A stretch of DNA of 64,000 nucleotides from Phormidium tenue FACHB-886 (lineage in GTDB: Bacteria > Cyanobacteriota > Cyanobacteriia > Elainellales > Elainellaceae), in the NCBI RefSeq assembly GCF_014764505.1, contig NZ_JACXWX010000002.1, positions 310,001 to 374,000 on the forward strand, read 5' to 3'. Position 1 is the first letter of the stretch; each line of letters begins with the position of its first letter. Both the position numbers and the translations under genes were made by a program. The notes under the pieces were generated by a model. That model had not been told where the DNA came from, did no database searches, and was given only the letters and a program-made list of their open reading frames with translations. Positions 45,898 to 55,258 of this stretch are shown piece by piece.

Positions 45898-46485
45898 ATG
45901 ACACAGCAACTAACAGGTAAAAAAGTTGCCATTCTGGTTACCGATGGTTTTGAGCAAGCTGAACTCACACAGCCAAAGCAAGCGCTGGAGCAAGCAGGGG
46001 CACAAACGCATATTGTTTCCCCAAACAGCGATCGCGTTCAAGGCTGGAACCATTTCGATAAGGCAGACTTCTTTCAGGTCGATGTACCGCTAGAGCAAGC
46101 CAGCCCCGCAAACTACGATGCGCTGCTGCTGCCCGGTGGCGTTGCCAACCCCGATCAACTGCGGATGCAGCCAAAAGCGGTGCAATTTATTCGGGCGTTT
46201 GCTGAAGCTAGCAAACCGATCGCCGCAATCTGTCATGGTCCTTGGACGCTGATCGAAGCAGGCGTGGTAAAGGGACGCACTGTAACATCTTGGGAGTCCC
46301 TAAAAACTGACCTACAGAATGCAGGCGCTCACTGGGTCGATCAAGAGGTTGTGGTGGATAACGGTATCATTACCAGCCGCAAACCCAAAGATATTCCAGC
46401 TTTCAACCAAAAGATGATCGAAGAGTTTGCTGAAGGGCAGCGTTCTCAGGAATCACAGCAGCACAGACAGCGTAGCTTAGCCTAA
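45898..46485 (+). CDS. DJ-1/PfpI family protein
   Basis: 195 residues from ATG 45898, which has ATAGGAG upstream. Start MTQQLTGKKVAILVTDGFEQ, nucleophile elbow AAICHGPWTL (Cys followed by His, as in PfpI proteases/deglycases), LLLPGGVANPDQLR, VTSWESLKTDLQNAG and VVVDNGIITSRKPKD. The family includes general stress proteins (YhbO/YraA-like) with reported protease, chaperone or deglycase activity. A C-terminal ~15-residue Gln/Arg/Ser tail is unique. It is divergent from gdhA. Confidence 0.88.
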   Translation: MTQQLTGKKVAILVTDGFEQAELTQPKQALEQAGAQTHIVSPNSDRVQGWNHFDKADFFQVDVPLEQASPANYDALLLPGGVANPDQLRMQPKAVQFIRAFAEASKPIAAICHGPWTLIEAGVVKGRTVTSWESLKTDLQNAGAHWVDQEVVVDNGIITSRKPKDIPAFNQKMIEEFAEGQRSQESQQHRQRSLA

Positions 46486-46504
46486 ACCCAACGCTTTGCC
46501 CCAC

Positions 46505-46587
46505 AGTCCCTAAACCTGATAGTCCCTAAACCTGACAGTTCCTAAGACAGTGCATAAACTAAGCCTCCTCCCAACTAGAGGAGGCTT
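46505..46587. repeat. Short tandem repeats and hairpin after PfpI-like gene
   Basis: AGTCCCTAAACCTGAT (46505-46520) is repeated as AGTCCCTAAACCTGAC (46521-46536), and a third decayed copy follows. Then AAGCCTCCTC (46561-46570) and GAGGAGGCTT (46578-46587) form a perfect 10-bp hairpin with a 7-nt loop, likely the terminator although no U-run follows. Confidence 0.55.
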
Positions 46588-46666
46588 GATGCGTTACAGA
46601 TGATTTTGAACGACAATCTTAAAATATCCGCATCAATCCGGAGCCATCCGATCGCCTGTCTCCCTC

Positions 46667-47821
46667 ATGTACCTAAATTCCCTGCACCTCAAACACTTTC
46701 GCAACTACAGGGAGCAGCAGGTGGAGTTTTCAGCTCCCAAAACTATTCTGGTGGGGGAAAACGCACAAGGAAAGTCAAATTTGCTAGAGGCAGTTGAGCT
46801 ACTGGCAACGTTGCGATCGCATCGAGCATTGCGCGATCGGGAACTTGTTCTCGACGGAGAACAAGCCGGACAAATCACAGCTGTTTTAGAGCGAGAGACT
46901 GGGTCAATCGATCTGGGCATTATCTTACGAAGCAACAGCCGCCGCACAGTTAGCCTACATGGGGAAGCGCTGAAGCGACAGCTCGATTTTTTGGGTGTGA
47001 TGAATGCGGTGCAGTTTTCGAGTCTGGATCTAGACTTGGTGCGCGGTAGCCCCAGCGAGCGTCGCAATTGGCTAGACACGCTGCTGACACAGCTAGAACC
47101 TGTTTATGCTTACATTCTGCAGCAATACAATACGGTGCTGCGGCAGCGCAATGCGTTTTTGAAGCAGCGCCCAGCCAATGAGCCGTCTTGGCGAGTGGCA
47201 GAATCCGGCACAGAATCGATGCCTGATCCAACCCAGCTTGCCATCTGGGACGCTCAGCTAGCAGCGATCGGCTGTCGGGTAATTCGGCGGCGGGCAAGAG
47301 TGTTAGAGCGTTTAGCTCCGTTGGCGCAGCACTGGCACGAGGCAATTAGCGGGCGGCAAGAGATTTTGGAAGTCCGCTATGCGCCCAATGTGCAGCTAGA
47401 GCAAGATGATCCAGCGATCGTCCAGCAGGCATTTGTGGACAAGCTTCAGGCACGGGCGATCGCCGAACAGCATCAGGGCACAACGCTGGTGGGTCCACAT
47501 CGCGACGAAGTAGAGTTCACCATCAACAACACACCCGCTCGGCAATATGGGTCGCAGGGGCAGCAACGCACGCTAGTGCTGGCGCTAAAGCTGGCAGAGC
47601 TAAAGCTAATTGAGTCGATCGTCGGAGAACCGCCGTTGCTGCTGCTGGATGACGTACTGGCAGAACTCGATCTGAATCGACAAAATAAACTGCTAGACAC
47701 GATCCAGGATCGTTTCCAGACGCTGATCACAACCACCCATCTCGGTTCCTTCGATGCCCAATGGCTCAAGTCTTCGCAAATTCTGACGGTTCAGGCAGGG
47801 CAAATTCAGTCCAACGCATAG
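46667..47821 (+). CDS. recF: DNA replication and repair protein RecF
   Basis: 384 residues, SMC-like ATPase that helps load RecA at gaps. Walker [21 protein letters not shown] (~29-48), [29 protein letters not shown], signature [20 protein letters not shown] (~287-306), and Walker [12 protein letters not shown] (~324-334), followed by TTHL. All ATPase elements are intact. It is alone, not beside dnaA/dnaN. Confidence 0.95.
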   Translation: MYLNSLHLKHFRNYREQQVEFSAPKTILVGENAQGKSNLLEAVELLATLRSHRALRDRELVLDGEQAGQITAVLERETGSIDLGIILRSNSRRTVSLHGEALKRQLDFLGVMNAVQFSSLDLDLVRGSPSERRNWLDTLLTQLEPVYAYILQQYNTVLRQRNAFLKQRPANEPSWRVAESGTESMPDPTQLAIWDAQLAAIGCRVIRRRARVLERLAPLAQHWHEAISGRQEILEVRYAPNVQLEQDDPAIVQQAFVDKLQARAIAEQHQGTTLVGPHRDEVEFTINNTPARQYGSQGQQRTLVLALKLAELKLIESIVGEPPLLLLDDVLAELDLNRQNKLLDTIQDRFQTLITTTHLGSFDAQWLKSSQILTVQAGQIQSNA

Positions 47822-47831
47822 CCTGCACTGC

Positions 47832-48533
47832 TTAACCAGCATTCTGGAGTTCCTCTTGCAGCATTTCCTCGTAGATCTGCGGCAGAGCGCTGCTCATATC
47901 ATTCGTTTCTATCCCGTAGCCCAAGCTTGTCCAGGTGGGCGAAAGAACTCTCAACACTTCGTTGACTTGTCCTTCTTGCAAGAGCTGCGATAGATTAACG
48001 CCCCAAGCGCTCGGATCGTCCAACCAGCGATAAACCACCTCATCCTGGTATTCTGGCTGAAAGCTGTAAGGTTGCCAGAACATCAAAGAGTTATTCTGCG
48101 GGTGATAAGCTTCTGCCTTAGCTGCCCAAGTTGTTGTTAACATCTGATAGCGCCCGGCAGCAGTGGTACAATCGCCCAAGTTTGGACCTGCCACAATCGG
48201 CACACACAGATCGGGGTGCTGGCTCAAGTCTTGGATATGATCGCCGCCATACAGCAGCGAATAAGGGCGGCTGCTATTGGATTCGCTGGCAGAAATTGTC
48301 CGCATCAGCGCTCGGATATAGGGATCGCCGCCCTGCATCACTAGTGGAGTAGGTGTATAGTTCCACTGCGGCTCAAAGGGCGACTTCCACAGCTCCCGCA
48401 AGTCTTTGAGCTGCCAAACTAGCGTCAAAACCGCTACTCCACAAATCAGTGACCACCAAGCTCCAGACGATTGTCTAGACGATGAGCTAGCAGGCGGAGC
48501 GGGCGAAGACGAATCTTGAGTTTCAAAAGCCAC
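47832..48533 (-). CDS. Membrane-anchored GH104-like muramidase/transglycosylase
   Basis: 233 residues: Ser/Pro-rich N-terminus (~1-22), one membrane segment (WWSLICGVAVLTLVW, ~26-40), then a domain like lambda-R lytic transglycosylase: IRALMRTISASESNS (catalytic Glu in ISASES), YSLLYGGDHIQDLSQHP, TTAAGRYQMLTTTW and LSPTWTSLGYG. It should cleave peptidoglycan glycan strands from an anchored position. It converges on recF with a 10-bp gap. Confidence 0.82.
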   Translation of the reverse strand: MAFETQDSSSPAPPASSSSRQSSGAWWSLICGVAVLTLVWQLKDLRELWKSPFEPQWNYTPTPLVMQGGDPYIRALMRTISASESNSSRPYSLLYGGDHIQDLSQHPDLCVPIVAGPNLGDCTTAAGRYQMLTTTWAAKAEAYHPQNNSLMFWQPYSFQPEYQDEVVYRWLDDPSAWGVNLSQLLQEGQVNEVLRVLSPTWTSLGYGIETNDMSSALPQIYEEMLQEELQNAG

Positions 48534-48660
48534 AGCGTAACCTTAATCTGATGATTGGACGTTGAAAGCTAACCCCCAATTTAACGAATTCATCAGGATT
48601 TGGCTCATCTAATAAAAAAACAATCACGCTAACCGCAAACAACTAGACGATCGAGAGCAA

Positions 48661-49320
48661 TTAGGCAACAGCAGCAAACAGCTTCTCAAACCCCTCGGCT
48701 GGCGCATCAGGTTTTGCCACGATTTCAACGATCTTATTTTTGGCTTCTGGCTGAAACAGCGCTTCCACACAGACCTGGGCAACTTTCGTCCGGGGAATGC
48801 TGCCTTCTTTTAGCGTGTCAGCGCTCGACATCACAATCGCATCCGTATTGTCTTCGTTCTTCAGCCCGCCCGGACGCACAATCGTGTAGCTTAGCCCGCT
48901 TTGCTGCAAATATTGCTCGGCTTGCTTCTTCCAAACTAAAATTAGCCAGAACAAATTCAGCGGATGAAAGAACTGCGAGGTGCAGAGGGAGGAAACCATG
49001 ACAAACTGCTGCACATTCTTTTCTTTGGCAGCGGTTACAAGATTTTTTGTTCCCTCAAAATCAACTTTGTAGGGTCCTGTAGGATCAAAGCTGGGAGCTG
49101 CTCCAGTTGCGGAAAGAATGACGGTGCTGTCGCCGATCGCCTCTGATAGAGTTGCAGGTTTAAGTACATCACCAACCACTAGCTCTGCTTGGCTAGGCAA
49201 AATCTGTCTTGCCTTCTCCAGATCTCTCACCAGCGCTCGTACTGGAATCTCGCGATCGACTAATGCTTGTACAATTCGTCGTCCGGTTTGCCCAGCGGCT
49301 CCTGCCACAAATGCCTTCAT
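48661..49320 (-). CDS. Atypical SDR, NAD(P)-binding TIC62-like protein
   Basis: 219 residues, Rossmann fold: MKAFVAGAAGQTGRRIVQAL (GxxGxxG-type), VVGDVLKPATLSEAIGDS, VILSATGAAPSFDPTGP, FVMVSSLCTS, and YTIVRPGGLKNE. The Tyr-x3-Lys catalytic pair is not in its usual form, as expected for atypical (SDR5-type) members close to plant TIC62 and cyanobacterial YCF39-like proteins. It may sense redox state or help assemble photosynthetic complexes; this is inference. Confidence 0.82.
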   Translation of the reverse strand: MKAFVAGAAGQTGRRIVQALVDREIPVRALVRDLEKARQILPSQAELVVGDVLKPATLSEAIGDSTVILSATGAAPSFDPTGPYKVDFEGTKNLVTAAKEKNVQQFVMVSSLCTSQFFHPLNLFWLILVWKKQAEQYLQQSGLSYTIVRPGGLKNEDNTDAIVMSSADTLKEGSIPRTKVAQVCVEALFQPEAKNKIVEIVAKPDAPAEGFEKLFAAVA

Positions 49321-49930
49321 GAGTTTATGCTCCTCGAAACCTATTCAAATTCTAGTGAGTCAGGGGAAGGGATAAGACCAAACTACGGCTGCTCCGCGCT
49401 AAGTCAACGGACGTAGCGTCCTGCAGACAGGTATGCTATCTAGCAGATTGAAATCAGAAGCTACAAATCAGACTCCGTAACTTTCTAAGATTGAAAATTT
49501 TAATGAATAACAGTGTATCTATTAAAAAATCCGTTTCAGCTTGTTCATCCGTCTGTGCCAAAGAGCGCATCTCCGTAGATCTAGTAGGCAGATGCTCTCA
49601 TATTTACAAACAGAGATGCGTCTCTCCGTGGATCGATCATGGCTAGCAAATTGGCTAAAGGATATGCTGAGCAAAGCTAGATGATCGGAAATGAGTATAT
49701 TCAGCAGGCTACAAACTAAGTTAATAAAATTTCAAAACTATGCTGCCTGGCAGCAAAACGCTAATTGCGTCAAAATCAAAAATGACTTGAAAAGCGTTTT
49801 ACTCTCCGCCCGCCCGCTCGGCTTTACTCATCCAACTTCCTAGTCGTGTGATCCAGCTACCTTTTCTACGAAACGTAAACGGTTAAACTTAAACCGCCAA
49901 ACTTCAACCGACAGCAGGAAATCTTTTTTT
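49321..49930. other. Intergenic region with minor repeats
   Basis: 610 bp with no gene seen. GCGCATCTCCGTAGATC (49565-49581) recurs as GCGTCTCTCCGTGGATC (49618-49634; 14 of 17 identical). TGCTGCC-T-GGCAGCA (49741-49755) is a tight palindrome. The DUF1997 promoter is presumably in the last part. Confidence 0.5.
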
Positions 49931-50629
49931 ATGCAGGCAAACTCGGCTGAACATTACAGCGAAACAGCTCATATCATCTTGGAAACCACCGCAGAATTGG
50001 TGGAAGATTATGAGCTCACTGACACTGAAGTTCAAGAGGCTGAGCCTACTTGCTTTCAGGGGTCTTTCTCTAGCTGCATGGAGATGTATGCGGAACCAGA
50101 GCGTGTTGCTCACTATTTAGATGCTCACCGCGATTGGTTCCCACGCTGTGCTCACCCCATGAAGGCAGAGCCGATTGGCGAAAATGGCTATGCGCTGACG
50201 ATCGGCAAATTTGGCGCTTTTGGCTATGAAGTCGAACCCAAAGTGGGTTTAGATTTGCTACCGCAAGACGCTGGTGTGTACCGCATCCAAACCATTGCAG
50301 TACCGGGCTATGAAGCACCAGGCTATGACGTAGATTTTCGGGCAGCGCTCCAGCTAGTGCCAGGATCGCCTGATCCTCGCCAATTCTCGTCTGGACAAGC
50401 CCCTACTCAGCTGACCAAAGTTGAATGGGAACTCGATCTCAAGGTGATGGTGCAGTTTCCCCGCTTTATTCACCGCTTGCCCAACTCGCTGGTTCAAACT
50501 ACAGGCGATCGCTTGCTCAATCAGATCGTGCGGCAAGTCTCTCGCTGCCTGACGCCCAAAGTGCAAGAAGATTTCCACAGCGTTGCCGGCATTGCTGTCC
50601 CTAAGAAGCGCTGGAGAGCATCCCGGTAG
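49931..50629 (+). CDS. DUF1997 family protein
   Basis: 232 residues, soluble. The cyanobacterial/plant DUF1997 core runs from ~40 to ~220: CMEMYAEPERVAHYLDAHRD, WFPRCAHPMKAEPIG, YALTIGKFGAFGYEVEPKVG, VPGYEAPGYDVDFRAALQL, and VQFPRFIHRLPNSLVQTTGD. Function is unknown; the fold resembles START/lipid-binding-like proteins to my eye, but weakly. It is followed by a very strong terminator. Confidence 0.8.
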   Translation: MQANSAEHYSETAHIILETTAELVEDYELTDTEVQEAEPTCFQGSFSSCMEMYAEPERVAHYLDAHRDWFPRCAHPMKAEPIGENGYALTIGKFGAFGYEVEPKVGLDLLPQDAGVYRIQTIAVPGYEAPGYDVDFRAALQLVPGSPDPRQFSSGQAPTQLTKVEWELDLKVMVQFPRFIHRLPNSLVQTTGDRLLNQIVRQVSRCLTPKVQEDFHSVAGIAVPKKRWRASR

Positions 50630-50671
50630 CACAACAGCCAAGGCTTATGGCGTCCGCTTAATGAAGAATAG

Positions 50672-50714
50672 ATATTTTTTGAGAGCCGCGCACTGCGCGG
50701 CTCTCAAAAAATAT
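50672..50714. terminator. Bidirectional terminator, 20-bp perfect stem
   Basis: The left arm 50672-50691 (ATATTTTTTGAGAGCCGCGC) pairs without mismatch with 50695-50714 around a 3-nt loop (ACT). T-rich on the left and A-rich on the right, it serves DUF1997 and the convergent DUF4347 gene. Confidence 0.85.
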
Positions 50715-50779
50715 TTGGGGTCTATTTAGTTGAATGCGCTGAAGTTGGGCAAGTTTATATTGCTGCTAGCATCCTTCCT

Positions 50780-53700
50780 TTAGGCAAAGTAGCTGTTAAC
50801 GGTTAAGACACCTGCAGTGGAATCACCCGATCGCAAGCCAATTCCTCGTACATCCGCAACTAAATCTTCAGCAGCCGAGAAGCTCCTACTGCTGTTGTTA
50901 ACTGAGAGATAGGTTTGTCCACGCCAGTTAAAGAACACTGCTTCGTTGCCCTGTAAAGCTTGAGAACCAGAGCGGCGCTGATCTTTGTCCGCATAGGCAC
51001 TTCTAGCGGCACCAGCAAGATTACCGCCATTAACGTCTCCCGCATTAAACAAGCCACGCGGACGATCGACCAGTTGGAACTTATCGCCTTGGCTAAATCG
51101 GAACCCTTGGACGCGGTCGGGCGCAGCGGTCAGCGATTGAGCCAGCGCTTCTGCCTGAGTGCTGCCGGCATATATAAAGCGATCGGCTCCTTGTCCACCG
51201 TTGAGGGTGTCTGTTCCTGTTCCACCAATCAACGCGTCATTACCGCCGCTGCCTCTGAGGAAATCATTGCCGCTGCCCCCATCGAGGCGATCATTACCCC
51301 CATCGCCGACCAGTCGATCTTGGCAATCTAGCCCAATCAAAGTATCGTTGCCTTCCAAGCCTTGCAGCGTGTCATTATCATCTGTGCCTTGAAGCGTATC
51401 GGCTTGACGAGTGCCTCGGCGAGTGATGCCGGGTAGGCAAGCATTAACGGTGACAAGATTTGTCCAGCGATCGACTGCATTGGCAGCCAGAGCATTCCCG
51501 GCGGCATCACGGATACCGCTCTCGCCTGCCACTAGCGTTAGGGTATAGTCACCTCTTTGGTTGGTGAGCTTACGGAGGTTTCCTAACCTCCAGTTAATGC
51601 CATCTGTGCTGCTGAGGGAGGCAGTGCTAAGCGAAATCGGGGTGTCACCCCGGGTCAGCCGCAAGTCAGAGAGGTTGAAACCACTCACCGCCTCATTAAA
51701 ACGGAGGGTAACGCTGTCTACGCGATCGCGGCGTGGATCGGGTGCAACATCCACGATATCCACGGCTGGAGCAGATTTGTCAATATTGTAGACCTCTCCA
51801 GCAAAGCCACTGCTGAGTGGCACTCCCAGGGTATTTAAGATCGAAGCATTATTTGCTAAATTGAGTCCGATCGCGCCATCGCCATTACCTGTGCTGACAG
51901 CAACAGTATAGAAGCTGCTGTTGACCCGCGTCACAGAAGAAATTTGCGCCCCAGAAACACCCTGCACCGCTAGCGCAAAATCTGCCGTATCTACCTGAAT
52001 GACGTTTTCGTTGAAGGTAACGGCGAAGTTCACCGTTGCCGCATTCGTTGGGTTTGTCTCTAAGCGGCTAATGGAAGCGATCCGGGGCGGCTGTTTGTTG
52101 ATAGTGTAGGCTTGTCCGGTAAAGCTGCCGTTGTTATTCCCTGCTCCGCCCAAGGGAGTCGCGACACTGTTAACGATCGAGTCATTGTCAACCAGGTTGA
52201 GTCCTAACGCTCCGCTGCCAGTTCCTGTACTCGCAGTGACGGTGTAGCTTCTGCCGCTGCCACTAACGGCGGTTATGCCAGCTCCGGCAATGCCTGATGG
52301 CGCTAGTGAAAAATCAGTTACATCTACACCCGCCACATCTTGACTGAAAGTGACGGCATAGTTGATGCTGGGGCTTGCCGTTGGGTTGGGGTTGATTGGC
52401 GCAATTGCTGTAACGATCGGGTTGCTTTTGAGTAGCGTATAGGTCTGCCCCGTAAAGTTGCCGTTAGTGGCTCCCCTGCCTCCCAGTGAAACACCCAAGC
52501 CATTTTGGATCGTATCGTTATCAACCAGATTTAGTCCTAAACTGCCATCGCCTGTCCCGGTATTGACTAGTACCGTGTAGCGGCTGTTATCTCCTGCAAC
52601 AGGGGTAACTGAGAGGATGTTGGCTCCTGTGACATTGACAGGCGCAAGGGCAAAATCTGTGGCATCTACGCCTGTCACTGACACTGGCTGATTTGTGGTT
52701 GCGTTGCCAAACGACACCGTGTAGGCTACTGTGTCTGCTTTGGTTGGATTGGCATCTGCGGGCGCGATCGTCACCACAGCAGGCGGGGTTTTGTCGATTG
52801 TGTAGGACTGTCCAACGGAGTTGCCATTGCCCACACCGACGCCACCCAACTGCACGCCCAGCGCATTCCGAATGGAGTCGTCGTCAATTAAATTTAACCC
52901 TAGTCCGCCATTGCCTGTTCCAGAGTTAACCGTGACATCATAAGTGAAGGGATTGAAGGCGTTGACCGAGGTAACGCTAGCGCCGCTAATTGTCGAACCG
53001 GTTGAAGCCGCAAGCGCAAAATCTGTAGCATCTACGCCGCTCACGTTTTGGTTAAAAAAGACTCGGTAAGTGAGGGCATCTGCTGCCGTTGGGTTGGGGT
53101 TAAGGAGTGAAATGGCGAAAACAGACGGTGGAGTTTTATCGACTGTGTAAGCTGCACCCACTCGATCGCCATTGCCAATTCCTGTCGAACCAAGTGGAAT
53201 GCCACCCGAGTTGATCGAATCATTGTCTGCTAAGTCGAGCCGCAGGCTGCCATTGCCTGTGCCTGTGTTGACTGCAACCGTATAGGTTTGGCTGGCAGCG
53301 GTAGCTGCGGGAGTCACCGAGACGATCGCCGCACCGACAATATTGCCGGTGGATGCTAGCCTGAAATCTGTTACATCAACCCCTGTAACAGCCTGATCAA
53401 ACGTCACAACATAGTTAACGGTTGGATCGGCAGTGGGGTTGGGTTGGGCAGTGCCGATTGAAGATACGGTGGGTGGAATAACTACCGTGACTGCCCCAAA
53501 CAAATTAATGTTGTCTGTATCAGTTCCTGCCGGATTCGTCGCCGTATTCAAATTGAACACAGGAGTGCGCTCTGATACAACAGTTGCCCCTGTGTTGACG
53601 GAGATGGCTCCACCTTTGCCATTGCCGCGAGTCCCGTTGGAAAGCCCTCTGCCGCCCTGCCCGGCGATCGCGGCATTGCCGTTAAAAGTCGTTGTGCTAA

Positions 53701-54751
53701 TGCGGAGCGAGCCAGCGTTGACATAGACTGCGCCGCCTAGCCCATCGCCGCCATTCCCACCCAGACTGGTTACGCTATTGCCGCCATCGCCGCCGACTGC
53801 TTGGTTGTTTGAGAAGTTGCTGTTGACGATCGTGACCGCGCCGCCATTGACCAGTAAGCCACCCCCTTGACCTACCCCACCTACTCCACCAGCTTGGTTG
53901 CCGCCATCAGTGCCTGGAGTGCCTGCTGCTCTACCATTGGCGATCGTCAGGTTTAAAAAGTTGACAATGCCACCGTCTACTCTAAAAACCCGGAAGGCGT
54001 TCACCCCATTGACGGTAGCACTGTTTCCTACAAAGGTAATGTTACTGCTGATAATTGGCAGTTCGCCTGTCAGGTCAATGTTGCCAGTTAAATTAATGAC
54101 ATCATCGCCCGGTGTGACTGTTGCAGTGGTGATAGCCCCTCTAAGCTGCTCATAGTTACTAACATTGAAGTTCTCCAACACGCCCGTATAAGCGCTTAGC
54201 GTCTGGGGGTGCAGCGCGATCGCCGAGGAAACTTCGCCTGTCACGAATTCTAAAGCCCAGTTGCCGCCTTTCGCCGCACTGCCCGTGAGAGTTTCTGACG
54301 CGGCAACCGTCGCTCGTGTGAGCTGGCTGATCCGCCGCACAAATGCTTTGCCTGCTTCCCCCATCGCTACCTTGCAGCCCAGCAGCAGCAGATTAGCTGT
54401 GGGGGTGAAGGACTTCTTCCACTGCCGCAGCTGAGGGGCATAGTGGTCGAGATTATCTGCATCTAGATCGCTCGATCCGATCTGCAGCCTGCCTGCCGTA
54501 CCATGCGAAACGATTTGAACGCTGCCAATTCCCCGCCGACTGGCTAACACCTGAGTAATCTGCTGCACCCCATCCTGGTTTGAGTCAAGCAAAATTGCTT
54601 CTGCAGCATTGGCACCTTGAATCAGAAATTGATAATCCTCAACAGAGGAGTCAACAAAAATCAGGGTAGCGGTAGAGGCGAGCATGATTTGAGAGTGGGG
54701 TGAAAGTGGGTAAAAGGGAGTTTCTGCCAAACGACTGGGTAACGCTTTCAA
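50780..54751 (-). CDS. Giant DUF4347 / beta-helix / Ig-like repeat / RTX surface protein
   Basis: 1323 residues (a start at Met23, 54685, is also possible). DUF4347 (~27-190: LIFVDSSVEDY, QIVSHGTAGRLQIG, LLLLGCKVAMGE) is followed by a Gly-rich beta-helix region (~190-410). Five ~113-residue repeats (~424-990) follow, each with NPT...Y-x-V-x-F...GVD(A/V)TDF...GNGxLxLxLxDNDSI...Y-T-(V/I)-x-K. A sixth divergent unit comes next, then about five RTX nonapeptide motifs (DDNDTLQGLEGNDTLIG, GGNDRLDGGSGND; ~1110-1200) and a RTX-type C-terminal export region. It is expected to leave by a type I secretion system and sit on the cell surface or in the sheath. No exporter genes are adjacent. Confidence 0.88.
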   Translation of the reverse strand: MKALPSRLAETPFYPLSPHSQIMLASTATLIFVDSSVEDYQFLIQGANAAEAILLDSNQDGVQQITQVLASRRGIGSVQIVSHGTAGRLQIGSSDLDADNLDHYAPQLRQWKKSFTPTANLLLLGCKVAMGEAGKAFVRRISQLTRATVAASETLTGSAAKGGNWALEFVTGEVSSAIALHPQTLSAYTGVLENFNVSNYEQLRGAITTATVTPGDDVINLTGNIDLTGELPIISSNITFVGNSATVNGVNAFRVFRVDGGIVNFLNLTIANGRAAGTPGTDGGNQAGGVGGVGQGGGLLVNGGAVTIVNSNFSNNQAVGGDGGNSVTSLGGNGGDGLGGAVYVNAGSLRISTTTFNGNAAIAGQGGRGLSNGTRGNGKGGAISVNTGATVVSERTPVFNLNTATNPAGTDTDNINLFGAVTVVIPPTVSSIGTAQPNPTADPTVNYVVTFDQAVTGVDVTDFRLASTGNIVGAAIVSVTPAATAASQTYTVAVNTGTGNGSLRLDLADNDSINSGGIPLGSTGIGNGDRVGAAYTVDKTPPSVFAISLLNPNPTAADALTYRVFFNQNVSGVDATDFALAASTGSTISGASVTSVNAFNPFTYDVTVNSGTGNGGLGLNLIDDDSIRNALGVQLGGVGVGNGNSVGQSYTIDKTPPAVVTIAPADANPTKADTVAYTVSFGNATTNQPVSVTGVDATDFALAPVNVTGANILSVTPVAGDNSRYTVLVNTGTGDGSLGLNLVDNDTIQNGLGVSLGGRGATNGNFTGQTYTLLKSNPIVTAIAPINPNPTASPSINYAVTFSQDVAGVDVTDFSLAPSGIAGAGITAVSGSGRSYTVTASTGTGSGALGLNLVDNDSIVNSVATPLGGAGNNNGSFTGQAYTINKQPPRIASISRLETNPTNAATVNFAVTFNENVIQVDTADFALAVQGVSGAQISSVTRVNSSFYTVAVSTGNGDGAIGLNLANNASILNTLGVPLSSGFAGEVYNIDKSAPAVDIVDVAPDPRRDRVDSVTLRFNEAVSGFNLSDLRLTRGDTPISLSTASLSSTDGINWRLGNLRKLTNQRGDYTLTLVAGESGIRDAAGNALAANAVDRWTNLVTVNACLPGITRRGTRQADTLQGTDDNDTLQGLEGNDTLIGLDCQDRLVGDGGNDRLDGGSGNDFLRGSGGNDALIGGTGTDTLNGGQGADRFIYAGSTQAEALAQSLTAAPDRVQGFRFSQGDKFQLVDRPRGLFNAGDVNGGNLAGAARSAYADKDQRRSGSQALQGNEAVFFNWRGQTYLSVNNSSRSFSAAEDLVADVRGIGLRSGDSTAGVLTVNSYFA

Positions 54752-55147
54752 GAGCGAAGCCAGCAGTTTAAGCTGAGTGCAATGCGCTGGAGTGATCGGA
54801 TATTGTCTTGAACTCCACCCTGAATGATATCGCTACTAATAGCGTTTCGATCGCACTAATTTTGTAATAAATCCCATTTGTAGCGTACCCAACGAGACAG
54901 GATTTCGCTGTTGCGACTCATAAAGTTGGGTTTCGATCGTGGCTTCAAAAAATAGTGGGGCTAAGAACCCATAGACTCTGGATGGAATATACCCACTGCA
55001 TCCAGAAAAACTGCAATGGTCTCTTCTTTAAAGCTGTTCTCACAAGCTTTGTCCGCTGCCACAATTGCTCAAACAAACTTTTTGCTGAAAGCTGCGAGAA
55101 GCGAGGCTTCTAGCAAAAAGTTGAATTCATTTAAAGGCAAGTGCTAA
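54752..55147. other. Intergenic region with a branched hairpin
   Basis: 396 bp, no gene seen. AACTTTTTGCT (55076-55086) and AGCAAAAAGTT (55112-55122) are perfect 11-bp arms; nested inside, AGAAGC-GAG-GCTTCT (55097-55111) forms a second stem. It may be a regulatory RNA structure or terminator ahead of the kinase gene. Confidence 0.5.
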
Positions 55148-55258
55148 GTGAGCAAGTGCTATAGAGAGAGCTTAGTAAAGCTTATTTCAGGTGAGGCAAG
55201 AATTCTGGTGGGCATTCTGAGGTGTGACCTATGCCAACTCAAGTGGAATCCTTCACCG

